Below, in pieces: positions 11,431 to 22,200 of a stretch of DNA of 34,754 nucleotides. The notes under the pieces were generated by a model. It did not search any database. It worked only from the letters and a program-made list of their open reading frames with translations, and had not been told where the DNA came from. The position numbers and the translations under genes are program-made. This stretch comes from Parachlorella kessleri (lineage: Eukaryota > Chlorophyta > Trebouxiophyceae > Chlorellales > Chlorellaceae), in the NCBI GenBank assembly GCA_001598975.1, contig BBXU01001735.1, positions 1 through 34,754 on the forward strand. Reading direction: 5' to 3'. The number at the start of each line of letters is the position of its first letter. Position 1 is the first letter of the stretch.

Positions 11431-14400
11431 ATGTGCAGGGTGGACAGTGCGCTTGTTCTGCCTGCGAAGGAGGCAGCGGCAGCAGTGCTTCAAGAGGAGC
11501 AGCGCAGCGGGTCCCCTAGCAAGCCAAGCAGGCACAGCGTGAGCCCTAGCAGGCAGCGCAGCCTAGCTCAGCGGCGGCAGCGGTCCCGCAGTCGCAGCCG
11601 GAGCCGGGATAGGGAGAGGCGGCTGCGGCACCAGCAGCAGCAGCAGGGAGGTGTCCACAGCAGGAGCGGGGACCGAAGCGAGCAGGGCGACTCCCCTCGC
11701 AGACATCGGTCTCGCTCTCCACGGCGCCGGGGCAATAGCAGCAGCAGCAGGCACCGGGCCCACGACAGAGGCGGTGGCAGGTCCGGGTCACGGGAGCGAG
11801 CGCAGCGGCACGGCAGCCGTGGCCGCCGCAGTGGCTCACCCGCGGCCGCCTCTGTGGCCGCTGCTGACGAGGATTGCAGGGATGGGACCAGGGATGGGGG
11901 GCAGCCCCAGCGGCGGCGGTCAAGCAGCAGAGATCGGGGCAGGAGTGGGTCTCGCAGCAGGGAGCGAGCTAGGGACAGGTCTCGGAGGCGGCGGTCAAAG
12001 GAGCGGTCGAGGTCTCGTGACCGGCGGCAACATCGTTCAAGGAGCCGCAGCCCGAGGCGGAGGCACGAGGAGCGGTCGCAGTCTAGGTAGGTGCAGAGGA
12101 TGTGCTCAAGGGTGCAAGGGCGGCAGGCCTGCGCGGGATGGCATCTTCTCGTCATGAAGGGTTCAAAGGCAGTCATCTCTTCAACAGGGGAGGGAGGGAA
12201 GGGGTGCCGGGCCGCCCTCGTTGCTTTCGCCTGGGCCTGCTTGTTTGTGTGGGCTACCTGAGGGGTGGTTGGGCTATCGCTGTAAGTAGGGCACCTACCT
12301 TGCAGCTTGCAGCTATCATAGCTGCTGTCTGTCCTGCAAAGTGCATGAGTTGTATGTGGTCTTTGGTCTGTGGAGGATTGAGACAAGGGACGAGTGATGT
12401 GCTATGGAAGAGTGGGTCGTTGACAAATGTCATGCCACCTCAGCTTTCCCCTGGGGTTGGGCCATGCGATGCCAATTGACACAGGTATCCAGGCTGTATT
12501 CCTTACTCTCCCTCATGTCGTTGCTTCTCTGTTGTTAGCAGAGGTCGGCAGCATACCTCCAGCCCCCGCACATGGGAGGGTCACAGGCGCAGCCGAAGTC
12601 ATGACCATAGGGACAGCAGCACCCCCCGCAAGGGGGCTGGCAGCCTTAAGCGTGGCCGCAGCAGCAGCCCTCCACCCCGGCGCGCTGCCGCTGCATTGGA
12701 TGCTGCACGAGCAGCCAAGCCTGCCATGCGGCCACAGAGCGCGGGCAGCGCTGGTGCCATGGCAGCCCAGCAGGCCACAGCAGCAGACGGCAGCCACAGC
12801 GGGGCACCGGGCGGCTCCTCAGCGCCACGGCTGCAGGACAAGCATGGCCTGTTAGACGGCCACATTGCTCGGGGGACAGATGGTCAGCCTGGTTCGGCCG
12901 CTGTTGCAGCGGGCGTGGCAGGCAGTCACTCCCCTGCCTCCGATAGCAGACCCTCCATGGTAGTGAGGCTGAAGATAAGGCCGGGGGTTTCCCCAGGGGG
13001 CGGTCCCTCGCCCTCCCAGGGTCCTGCCCCTGTCAAGCCGTCAGGCGAAGCTTCCCCTGCGTCAGTTCCGAGCACGATGGCCGTGCAGCAGCAGCAGTTC
13101 CCTGGGGCAGAGGCACCACGGTCCCCCAGGGGGCAGCTACAAGGCCGGGCCACAGGCGGGCCAGCCCTGCTGCCTGGGGAGAAGCAACAGCAGCAGGGGG
13201 TAGGCGCCGGCAAGGGACTGACCCATGTTAGGGTGGTGACAGCAGCGACTGAGGCAGCGGCAGCGGCAGGGGCAGGGGTAGAAGCAGCAATCCTGGGTGT
13301 CCTGAGAAGCCACGAGGCAATACCAGCTGGCCAGCAGCAGGGCCAGCAGCTGCAGCAGCAGGGCGCGTCAGGCGCAGCGGCGGAGGGCGCTAAGCGCGCC
13401 CTGTCGCCGCGGGCGGCGGCACAGCATGCGCAGCAGGCAAAGCAGCTGAAGGGGGCGGCGATGCCGGGGCCCGGCAGCGGGCAGGCCACGCCAAGGGCCG
13501 GCGCGGTGGGGGCGCTGCGCCAGCGCCTCAGCTTTGGCGACGAAATCGACCTGGACAGTGTTGAAGGTGAGTTGTGTCTACGTGTTGTCTAGGCGGCGGG
13601 CTGGCGAAACGTGGTGTTACTGCCACTTCGGGAAGGCTGACCTCCATGCAAGGAAGGCCATGCTGTGTTTTGCACCGACTATGATTATTTTGGACCTCAT
13701 GCGCGAATGTCAACGACAAATGGACACCCAGAGTGCTGATTGTTTGGTTGTGCAGATGGACCTACCGTCAGGGAGAGGGCCATCCAGGGCCTGGCAGCAG
13801 CAACGGCCCGGCGTTTCCTGAAGGAGAGGGAGCTGGTTGTACTGCACCCTGCACTACAAGAAGGTTGGCTCTACTGTGGCTTCCCTCTTGGCTACGCTGG
13901 CACCAGGCGCATGCCCTGCCTGCACTGCAAGCGCTGTTTAGCAGCCTGAATGCTGCCCTGGCAACAGTGTTTATTGTGGGTGGCAGATAATGCGAGCAGG
14001 GATGAGGTACTGGGATACTGGGCTGACAGGGCTGCGTGCAGAATGAGCAGTGCTGTTGTTGTGCGCACAAAGCATCTTGCATGCTGGTGTGCTGGGGAGA
14101 GACGTCCAACAGGCGCTGCTGTGCCGTGCTGTGCAGCCCCCACTGCTCTCACGCTGGCAGAAGATAGCGCAGCGCAGCATGGCCCAGCGGGCAAAGCGTC
14201 TGAGGGACCCAAGACACTGGGCCCCGTGCACTTTGGGGTGGCATTGGTGAGCCTGTGCAGTCCAACCTCGGTACCAAGCGCGTCTAGGATAGGATGCGGC
14301 ATCCTGTGGCCTGGACTGCATACCAGCACTGCTCCTGTGTAGCCTTGGGTGCGCAGCTGCGGAAGCTGGGGGCCCCACTCCCCTTGCTAGCCATGCCATG

Positions 14401-17400
14401 CATCACGGTTTGAGGTGTGGGCCGCAAGGCATGCATGAAAGTGTGTGGCAGCCGTTGCCCAAGCCGATCTGTCTGCAGGTCAAGCACGTCATACCTGCAT
14501 GGACCAACCCAGGGCTGAAGCCCCCAAGGGTTGACCTCCCTTGTTTTGGGTGGGTGGCAGGTAGTGCGAACAGGGAGTGAGAGATGAGCTGGGCCCGATT
14601 GTTTTGTTTTGGCCACAACCACGCCATCATGCAGTGGCTGGTACTGCTGTGCAGGCAAAGGGCATGCGGCCGTACATGGAGGACCGGCACACGGTTGTGG
14701 CATCCCTGTTCCCTCTTTCCTCCACGGGCGTCCCCATTCAAGTGAGGGCGTACCTCAGTCGCCGCATGAATGTCGACTTCCACTTTGTCGACTTCCACTC
14801 CATGTGTAGTCGAGGCGTTTGCTGCGGCATTGTTGCCTGTTTGCAGTTCTCATTTCTCTTCAGCTGGACAGCTGGACAACTTCCTTTCTAGTCAGCTGGA
14901 CACAAGCCGGACACTTTGTTTTCTAGTGGCAGGTGGACAGGGGGGCTTTGGGGGCAGCCAGTCAACCTTTACGGTGGAGAGTGCCCCTGCCGTGCACATC
15001 TTTCACCAAGTTTCAATGACGCCTGCACAGGAGGCAAAGGGCCTTCCTCAGCCAGCGTAAGGGTTGTGCCCACATGACTCTGCACCCTGCCTCCCATGCA
15101 GGATGGGGTTGCACGCTGCTTTGCCGCGGTGTACGACGGGCACAACGGCGCCCTGGCTGCTGAGCACGCTGCCGACCGCCTCCATACCCTGCTGGCCTCG
15201 GAGACCGCGCTGCGCACCTGCACAGGTGGGTGGTGCCCGCTGTGCCCGCTGTGGAAATCCATGTTTTGCTGTTGACACAGAAGCCTGGCTGCACCTGCGG
15301 CACACCCTGCTGTGTCCAGCGGCGGGCAACAGCGTCGGGCAGGCGTGCGGCTGTCCGACAAGCTGTAGCAAGCATGGCAAGCTGTGCCGGCTCCCCCTTC
15401 GCTGTGTCGCGCGGGGGGCAGGAGGCTGGTGTGGTGTGCGTCAGTGCTGCCCTTGATGCTCCCCCCCACTTGGCCCTCCCTGCCAAGCCTTGGGCGGTGC
15501 CCCCCTACACCCATTCTATTGTAGGGAACGGCCTGCCCCTAACAAAGCAAAGTCCTAGTGCATGGCTGCTTGGGCCTCGCACTGTAGGGCTTTCCCCACG
15601 CAGGGCGGTCATTGACCGCCGTGCCTGCCTGCGGCGTGGGTTACGGACACCCAGGCTGGGTGCCCCTGCCGCCGGAGGCCTGCCCCCCGCACTGGGGATC
15701 CGGGTCCAATCTCTGCTAACAGGCCCCCCCCCCCAGCTCGGCCCTGCACAACAGAACAGCCCCACACTCTCACCCTGCAGGCGACGGCCCGCCCTCCACC
15801 CAGCCGGGTCCCTACTAGCAACCAGATCCTGTCCAGCTGGGCCCTGCCCTCGACGAATCATCCCATAGTCTCACCCTGCAGTACCTCTGGGCGGCAAGGC
15901 CTGGGCGTACCTACTTACTAACTTATTTATTATTCTCTTTCTTTCTTTTCTTTTTTTCAATATTCTTTCGTATACTCTTTGTTCTCACCCTGCAGGCGAC
16001 GGCCCGCCCTCCACCCAGCGGCAGGAAGCCGAGCGCATGTGCGCTGCACTGCGCCACGCCTTTGAGGCCACAGACCGGGAGATCCTTGTGCGCTGCCGGC
16101 TGGAGGGCAACAAGAGCGGGGCCACGGGGGTGGCGGTCGTGCGCGTGGGTGAGTCATGGTCGTATTCATGCAGACTCACGCCCAGGCGCTTGTTCCTGGC
16201 GTTTGCAATGGGATGTGACCAGGTACCCGTGGTGGCTGGAAGTCAAGGGAAAGCCCACGAACACAGGGATGATACGAGCATCTGAGTTTGGGCGGTAACT
16301 AGAGCAAGGCTAGACGGTCTGAGCCGTGTCTGCTGTGGAGTGGACGAGGGGCTGGCTGGCTACGAACCTCTTCAACATCATGAGCGTTTTTACTTTACCT
16401 GTCTGACATGGCCCTGGTGCGCGTGGCAAGAGCCATGAGAGCACCCCGCCCGATATGTATGATAGTGTCTAACCTGCAGGCGAAGCTGCTGTCTGCCGTC
16501 GTGCGGGGGACACTGGCATGCCGTGCCGTGCCCGCCCCGGGGCAGCGCACCGCGACTCACCTAACCACGACTGAGCCCGGCCTAACCTCCCCCACCCCCT
16601 TTGCAGGCGAGCTGCTGTACGCCGCCCACGCCGGCGACTCGCGCGCTGTTCTGTGCCGCGCTGGGACCGCGCTGCGCCTGACGGAGGACCACAAGCCCAA
16701 CCTGCCCCGGGAGCGGGAGAGGGTGGAGGGGGCGGGGGGGCGGGTGGACTTTGCGCGCTGCTGGCGGGTTATCGTGGACCCCGGCGGGGGCAGGCCTGCC
16801 AGCGGGCTCGCCGTGTCAAGGTGGGTCAGGGCTGAAGCTCGCTGGTGCTGCTATATGCCAGAAAAGGTCCGATCCGGAGTCTGTGATGCATAAGTGACGA
16901 TGGAGCTGGGAGGGGGCAGGCCTGCCAGCGGGCTTGCCGTGTCAAAGTGGGTCAGGGCTGGGGCTCGCTGGTGCTGCGCTTGGGGGGCGGTTGCGAGGAG
17001 GGGTGGTTATGTGCCTGGCGATGCCGGGTAGGGAGGGGGGAGGGTTGGAGGTGGACCTGGTGTGAGGAACCTACCAGCGGCCTGGGAGTGAGGGGCGTAT
17101 GTAGAATAATTTGTTGTGTCCTTGACTGGAATTTCTTGAGGGGGGCTGCCTGGATGAACAACCCCTAAGACTTGCCTTTACTGGCGGCGCTTTGGCGCTG
17201 CCCCACCCTGTCACCGGTTGTTGATAGCGGCTGGAAGGTTTCCAGTCTCGACAGGGAACCTCGCCTCTGTGGCACCCTACTTTGCAGCACCAACGGCTCG
17301 CTCGCGGGCACTGGTAGCGAATGCCATGGTGCTGGTCCTCTGGCGACCTGGGTTGCATGAGCCACGGAACTATGCCATGCTGGACACCCTCTGGAGAATA

Positions 17401-18132
17401 TCCTCGGATTCCGTGAGGTGCACCTGTGCCACTGCAGATCCCCCGGCGATTCCTTGGTTCATGATTCCATGGGGTGCACCCGCCCTACTGCAGGTCCTTT
17501 GGGGATCCTGACTTCAAAGAGCCTCTGCACCTGGTGACCGCCACCCCCGATGTGGCCCAGCACCGGCTGCAGCCGGGGGACTCGTTCATCGTGCTTGCCA
17601 GCGACGGACTGGTAAGCAGGCCGCGTGCAGTGCGGGCGGGTGTGACGGACTCTGAGGGTTGCGCTGGTCTGCATAACTCACACGCCGCGTGGCCCGTGTG
17701 CGAAGGCAGCGCAAGGGATTTGGTGGGCGTATGAACCACAGACGTGGTAGCTTTGACACTCAGAAAGCAAGCATATAATGTGCTCCCCGCTGCTACCTGC
17801 CGTGCTTGCAATGGGATGAGCTGACAGACGGCGGGCACACATGCCGGCAGCTTCAGTTTGCAGTCTGTTCTGGCTTTCTTCATGCTAGGCCTGCTTGGCC
17901 GCAGTGGGATGTGCTGACTGATGGCGAGGCCTGTGAAGTGGTGAGCCGGCACCTGAGGCAGCACGTCCACGTGGCACCCGCCGGCGCCCCCGCCTTGCCG
18001 GGACGCAGCGGGGCGCCGGCGCTGGATCCCCGCCTTGCCACGTCGGCAGCCGAGGCGCTCGTGCACACCGCGCTGTCGCGTGGGACGATGGACAATGTCA
18101 CGGCGGTCGTGGCGCTGCTGCAGTGGGACTAG
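11431..18132 (+). CDS. probable RS-domain/PP2C (PPM) Ser/Thr phosphatase fusion, ten exons
   Basis: Exons: 11431..12086, 12542..13566, 13756..13863, 14161..14246, 14655..14741, 15102..15225, 15996..16148, 16607..16820, 17494..17611, 17905..18132. The phases fit and give 932 residues. Residues about 25-270 are dense in RS/SR/RD repeats, as in splicing factors; about 270-550 are Ala/Gln/Pro/Gly-rich; then [16 protein letters not shown] and a helical stretch. The PPM phosphatase domain fills about 610-932, with RPYMEDRH (631-637), VYDGHNG (664-670), AGDSRAVL (755-762), SRSFGD, ASDGLWD (853-859) and DNVTAVV (920-926). The metal-binding Asp residues are present, so it should be active: Mn/Mg-dependent removal of phosphate from Ser/Thr. 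The weak point is intron 13864..14160, with a GTTGGC donor. If it is not spliced, the RS protein stops at 13949 and the phosphatase is separate. An RS domain would suggest a nuclear, splicing-related target (inference). Confidence 0.68.
13974..14032 (-). repeat. dispersed ~60-bp repeat, copy 1
   Basis: Read on the minus strand it gives CCCTGTCAG, then TGCTCGCATTATCTGCCACCC, matching the right-end cluster (CCCTGTCAGTACAGTCC, CGCACTACCTGCCACCC). It lies in the proposed intron 13864..14160. This argues that the stretch is non-coding even though a frame is open through it. Confidence 0.75.
14549..14595 (-). repeat. dispersed ~60-bp repeat, copy 2
   Basis: The minus strand reads CTCCCTGTTCGCACTACC followed by TGCCACCCACCC, nearly identical to the core at 31990..32015. 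It lies in the phosphatase intron 14247..14654. Confidence 0.75.
15564..15670 (+). repeat. fragment related to the SINE-like element at 27592..27919
   Basis: This stretch aligns along its length with the reverse complement of about 27790..27905. Shared blocks include GGCT(A/G)CTTGGG, GGGCTT(C/T)CCCCA, GCCTGCGGCGTGGGTTA and GTGCCCCTGCC. It lies in phosphatase intron 15226..15995. The ends are not clear and no target duplication was found. Confidence 0.7.
15764..15881 (+). repeat. copies of the 5' edge of phosphatase exon 7
   Basis: The acceptor and exon start CTCACCCTGCAG/GCGACGGCCCG continuing to CCACCCAGC occur at the real junction (15995/15996) and almost unchanged 215 bp upstream (15780/15781). 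A third CTCACCCTGCAG ends at 15881 without the exon part. The copy at 15781 has a usable acceptor but runs into an in-frame TAG within about 12 codons. Confidence 0.85.
16912..16978 (+). repeat. copy of the 3' edge of phosphatase exon 8 with its donor
   Basis: Positions 16786..16852 contain the last 35 bases of exon 8 and the start of the intron. They recur at 16912..16978 with few changes: GGCAGGCCTGCCAGCGGGCT, CCGTGTCAA, GTGGGTCAGGGCT. The offset is 126 bp. The copy's junction reads AAAGTGGGT instead of AAGGTGGGT, so a donor remains. Confidence 0.88.
17406..17456 (+). repeat. copy of the 5' edge of phosphatase exon 9
   Basis: The stretch GATTCCGTGAGGTGCACC, then ACTGCAGATCCCCCGGCGATTCC, mirrors GATTCCATGGGGTGCACC, then ACTGCAGGTCCTTTGGGGATCC, at the real junction 17493/17494. 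The offset is 56 bp. The acceptor AG is kept (17437); the coding part is diverged. Confidence 0.75.
17811..17845 (+). repeat. copy of the 5' edge of phosphatase exon 10
   Basis: TGGGATGAGCTGACAGACGG at 17812 echoes TGGGATGTGCTGACTGATGG at 17905, so WDELTDG stands beside the true WDVLTDG. The offset is 93 bp. The copy has lost its acceptor: AG has become AA. Confidence 0.75.
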
Positions 18133-18369
18133 AACGATTGGTGGGGCTGGGCATTGCCACGCCCGCTGCCTGGGCTGTGGTAGGGAGTTCTTCGATGCGG
18201 CTGCGATCCATGCTTTGCCTGGGCGCAATGGTCCTTTGCCTTGCGCCAGCGCTCGGCGGCTGCCTGCTGACATCACCAGCAGGGGCGCTGGTTCCTCTGT
18301 GCGCTCTTCAGAAGGAAGCTTGAACAGCGCAGATTGCAGCGGTGGCGCTGCGGTATTGACCTTCAGAGT

Positions 18370-18374
18370 TGTAA
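18370..18374 (+). terminator. candidate poly(A) signal TGTAA of RS-PP2C gene
   Basis: TGTAA, the usual green-algal poly(A) signal, lies about 240 bases after the stop at 18132. Other TGTAA strings follow at about 18554 and 18847, so the choice of the first is a guess. Confidence 0.45.
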
Positions 18375-19293
18375 GCTGGCTCTAGATTGTGAGGATGGTA
18401 CCGGGGGCTCAAGAACTGCATCAGTAGGAGTTGACGGCTGATATGTGCAGCTGCGGTGAGAGTGAGTGATTCAGTCTTGAGGCGTGACTTGGCCGGGCTG
18501 GGGCAGGCATGCCTCAGGGGCAACATGTCGCATTGCCATTTCGCATGCCTCTCTGTAACTTCTATTGATTTGGTGAGTTCCTTGGCACGGTTGGAAGGAC
18601 TGCAGTGATGTCTGCGAGTGGTTGATAATCTGTGACACAGTGTGCAAGCGAGTTCGCAATGCAGCATGTCTTGTCTGGCAGGCCTGAGACACGGGAGGGG
18701 CGGGTTATGGCTCCTGTCTTTCACAATTGTCTGTTGAAGTGTGGGTTGTTGGGGCTAAATTTGACGAAGTTGAGGTTTAGGCTGGACACCCCCTCGCCGA
18801 GATAGTAGTTTCCAAGGTCCTGGATAGGATTCAGTCTTGGTGGCGGTGTAACGTCCATGTGGGCAGGGTGTAGCTTTAAATATAGATTCTGTTGACTAGT
18901 CTCGGAGTACTCCGAGTCGAGTCAAGCTTGAAGGGTGGGTGGATAATTATTGACTCCAGTGCAGAACTGGGTACCTTGTAACCGCCTTTCCGCCCTTTGT
19001 CCCGGTGGTACCTAGGTATGTGGGTATATCAGTTTGTGGGGCTTAAGATATCCAGAATGAACAGATTGCACCACCTCATGGCGAGCAACCGAGGCGGATT
19101 ATTGCAGGCCGCGGTATCCATGGGGGGCCGCCGGCGTGCTTCCATGCGCGCGTCACGCAAAAATTCTGGTCGCGACCGAACCTGGCAACTGCTTGATATG
19201 GTCAGGGCCGTGCTCTAGCAGAAGCTTGGGCGTACGGTAAGCTAGTGATCCGCGTGTGTCAGCTTCGGCCTCTATTATCTACGAACAGGGCAG
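18375..19293. other. intergenic, upstream of LRR gene A
   Basis: This holds the rest of the phosphatase 3' side and the upstream region of the LRR gene. A TTTAAATATAG string lies at about 18875 and a perfect 16-bp palindrome at 18901. An open frame from about 18997 to 19218 has no recognisable content and is not called as a gene. Confidence 0.5.
18901..18916. promoter_or_regulatory. perfect 16-bp palindrome
   Basis: CTCGGAGTACTCCGAG is its own reverse complement. It is framed by GACTAGT on the left and TCGAGTC on the right, so the symmetry extends imperfectly. It lies about 380 bp upstream of the LRR gene A start and could be a binding site for a dimeric factor; no function is shown. Confidence 0.4.
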
Positions 19294-22200
19294 ATGCACC
19301 GTGGAATCCTCAAGCTTCTGGCACTGGTGCTGGCCCTTGCGATCGTGGGACCAATTCAAGGAGCCAAGGAAACGGAAGAAGACGATGGTAGGGAAAAGAA
19401 AGGGCACCCCAGTTAGATGATAACTAGTCATCCTCGGAATGTGCCTGTTTCTCGGATGTGCCCTGCCCTGTTGTTTGTAATTGCCCCAGTTCTAGTCTGG
19501 AAAATCAATATTACGCATAAAACAGTTCCTGACCAACGGTGAACTAGGAGAGTTAAAGTTTCAAGTAGATGACCTGACATGCTTGGGAGTTGGCCCTTGC
19601 TAAGCAGAGCTTCAAAGGCTAACTTGCAGCTGAGGGAGATGCCTGATATCCTCCCCTGCAGCCCAGATACTTCGGTTGTGGAGGCGGGGGTTCAATGCCA
19701 GCAAGAACCTGCAGCCCCTGCTCGACACTTGGGTGACGGACAGGCCGTGCACCCGGAAGTCTTGGGGAATAGGGTGCTCTCTGATCGACGGAGAACAGCG
19801 GGTCACTTCAATGTGAGTGGTGGGTAGAGAGGGTAGGAGCCCTATCCACTACAAAGCTACTGTGCAGTGCTCTACGAAGTCTTGACCTGCTCGACAAAGG
19901 AACCGGCACGGCCGATGTTCCAGCTGGTTTTCCAGACACGGCCATCCTTCTTGCTACCCTAAAGTGGTGGTCTCTGTGGTGCGGGAGTGTGTCTCTGTTT
20001 TAGTAAACCAGTCCTATCTGACCGTGGGCTACCTATACTAAACTCTCGACACCAACTGGGGCAACTGAGAAGGAGCTGCCCCTTGGCTTGACATGATGCA
20101 GCGAGCTCATTTTGAAGGGGAATGGACCTGACAAAGTCTACTTGGAGACCGAGATCCCAGGAACCCTGGCAGACCTCCCCCTCAAGACGCTGTGAGTGGC
20201 TGGCTCAGGTGCTTTGATTGGGGCTATGTCCCATATCATTGGAGAGGGATCCCGCACTAGAGGTAGGCAAAGCCTTTGCGAAAGGGGTGTCCTAGTGCAG
20301 GTAAAGAATTTGCTAGGGTGCAGCTAGGACAACTTGTTGACAGCAATTCTGGGCACATGCAGTAGGTCACCACCTCCCCTGCGGGCGCCCTCCTGTTGAC
20401 ACAGCTCAGGCGTACACTGGCCTAGACCCCCCTTTCCCTGTCTTCCCTGGCCAGGCGCATCGTCGGCCAGTCAAGCTACCCGTCCTGCCGCATCTATGGT
20501 GACGGCCCTGGCAACCTGCCTGGGGCCCTCTGGAAGGACAGCAGCAGCCTGTCAACCTTGGTCATCACCAGGTGCCAGATGGAGGGGCGGCTGCCGACAC
20601 ACACTGCCCTGCCGCCCAACCTGGAAACCCTGGACCTCAGCTACAACCGGCTGACAGGTGAGCCACGTCTCTGCCGCTGGGGAGGCATGGGAGGCCGCCA
20701 GTGTGATTTCCCTCGAGGGATAAGGCTACAGTGGGGGGCAGCATGTCAATGTTGTGGGCTCTCGGGATGGACACATGGAAGGGGGCCGGGATTTTGTACG
20801 GTCTGGCTTCGCTCCGTCTGTCGTGCTAGTGTTGTGCCCAATGCCGGCCGCTCCGCTTCGTCATCACGCATCAGGGCGCCGGCGCCCCCACCCGCTGATA
20901 CTTAGGAGACTGGCTACTGTTGCTGCTGTGCCCTCCGGCGGCTTGCACTGCGTTGGGCGCCTGGGGCAGCTGCCAAGAAACTGCAATCCCTTCACCACCG
21001 TGCAGGGGACCTTCAACCCCACACGGGAAGTGTGACTGGGTGAGTTTGTAATAGCGGGTTAATCATGCGCGGCACATTGCCTTGCAGGGGACCTGCTGGG
21101 TGGGTGGGTGAACCTGAAGCGTTTGAAGGCCGTGAACCTGGAAGGCAACCGCCTGGACGGGGAGCTGCTTGAAGCCAAGTGGATGCCCCAGAACATCCAA
21201 GAGTACAACGTTGGTGCCAACGGGCTCACAGGTAGCCAGCAGAATTGGGGTGCTGAGAAGGAAGTTGCTTTGTGTCAACCAGTGCTGGTAGATGCTCCTC
21301 ACAACCCAGGCGCAAACGTAGTTAGAAGGCGTTGTTGAGAGTCGACGTGTGTGTGTCGGGGGAGGGAGGGGGGAAGGTCCCGTGTAAACAGCCGAAGTCT
21401 CTGCTTGTGTTATCTCATGACAAGCCCCATGCTATCAGCCCTGGCCAGTGTGGCTGTCAGTATGCGAGAGGCGAGCAAACCAAGGCTTACTACTGTTGCT
21501 GCAGGGGACATCCCTAACTGGTCCTCGCTAACGAAGCTACGCAACATATATTTACAAAACAACACACTCACAGGACCCCTGCCAGCGGCACTCCCAACAA
21601 ATCTTCTTAATCTCAACCTGCAGTTCAACCGCATAGGAGGTAAGCCCGGGTTGTAGCAAGTCAGGCCGGGAGCTCACCAACAGCCAATCATGCACCCTGT
21701 TGATTAAACAGCCACCGCTCGCGCAGCAGAAGTGGGACGTGTGTCATTGGTTGCCTGCATGTGGGCACAGGGACTGTCAGTGGCTAACGTCATCCCTGCC
21801 ACCTCCGGTTGTCTCCTTTGACTGCACTCATTGCCTTACCAGGCCGCTCACTCTTCATGCTATGCTGGGTGGGCCTTGCAGGGTCTCTCCCCAAGTGGAC
21901 TGCGAACCAGGCACTGCAAATCCTCTTCTTAGCCGGGAACAAGCTCACAGGTACGCTCAAGGCACGGCTGCGGCTGTGCCCTTGAGTCTAGTCTAGTCTA
22001 GTCTAGTCTAGTCTAGTCTAGTCTAGTCTAGTCTAGTCTAGTCTAGTCTAGTCTAGTCTGTGCCCTTGAGGCCTGGTCATATGCAAATAAACAAATCTAT
22101 TCACAGGTGCGCTGCCCTATCCACTGCCCTCAGCATGGTGACTTGGTAGCGTCTGCCCTCCCTTCTCCCCCACCCCCTTCCCACCCCACCCCACCCCACC

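Noticed and set aside
11568..12386. 272-codon minus-strand open frame rich in Arg, Leu and Cys
   Set aside because: It is the reverse of the RS-repeat exon. Its Arg/Leu/Ser pattern comes from the complementary codons of the RS repeats.
12926..13489. 187-codon minus-strand open frame
   Set aside because: Antisense to the Ala/Gln-rich exon 12542..13566; composition only, with no family signal.
13950..14342. ATG at 13950 as an independent start of the phosphatase
   Set aside because: The frame is open into the phosphatase exon, but it passes through a copy of the dispersed repeat and reads as low-quality protein. Kept only as the alternative to the fusion model.
18997..19218. 73-codon plus-strand open frame before LRR gene A
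   Set aside because: No domain, no clear splice or start context, and composition like the surrounding non-coding DNA.
20993..21040. Possible further exon-edge copy (GTGCAGGGGACCTTCAACCC) before LRR-A exon 5
   Set aside because: Only about ten bases around the acceptor match the true junction at 21087, too little to separate from chance.
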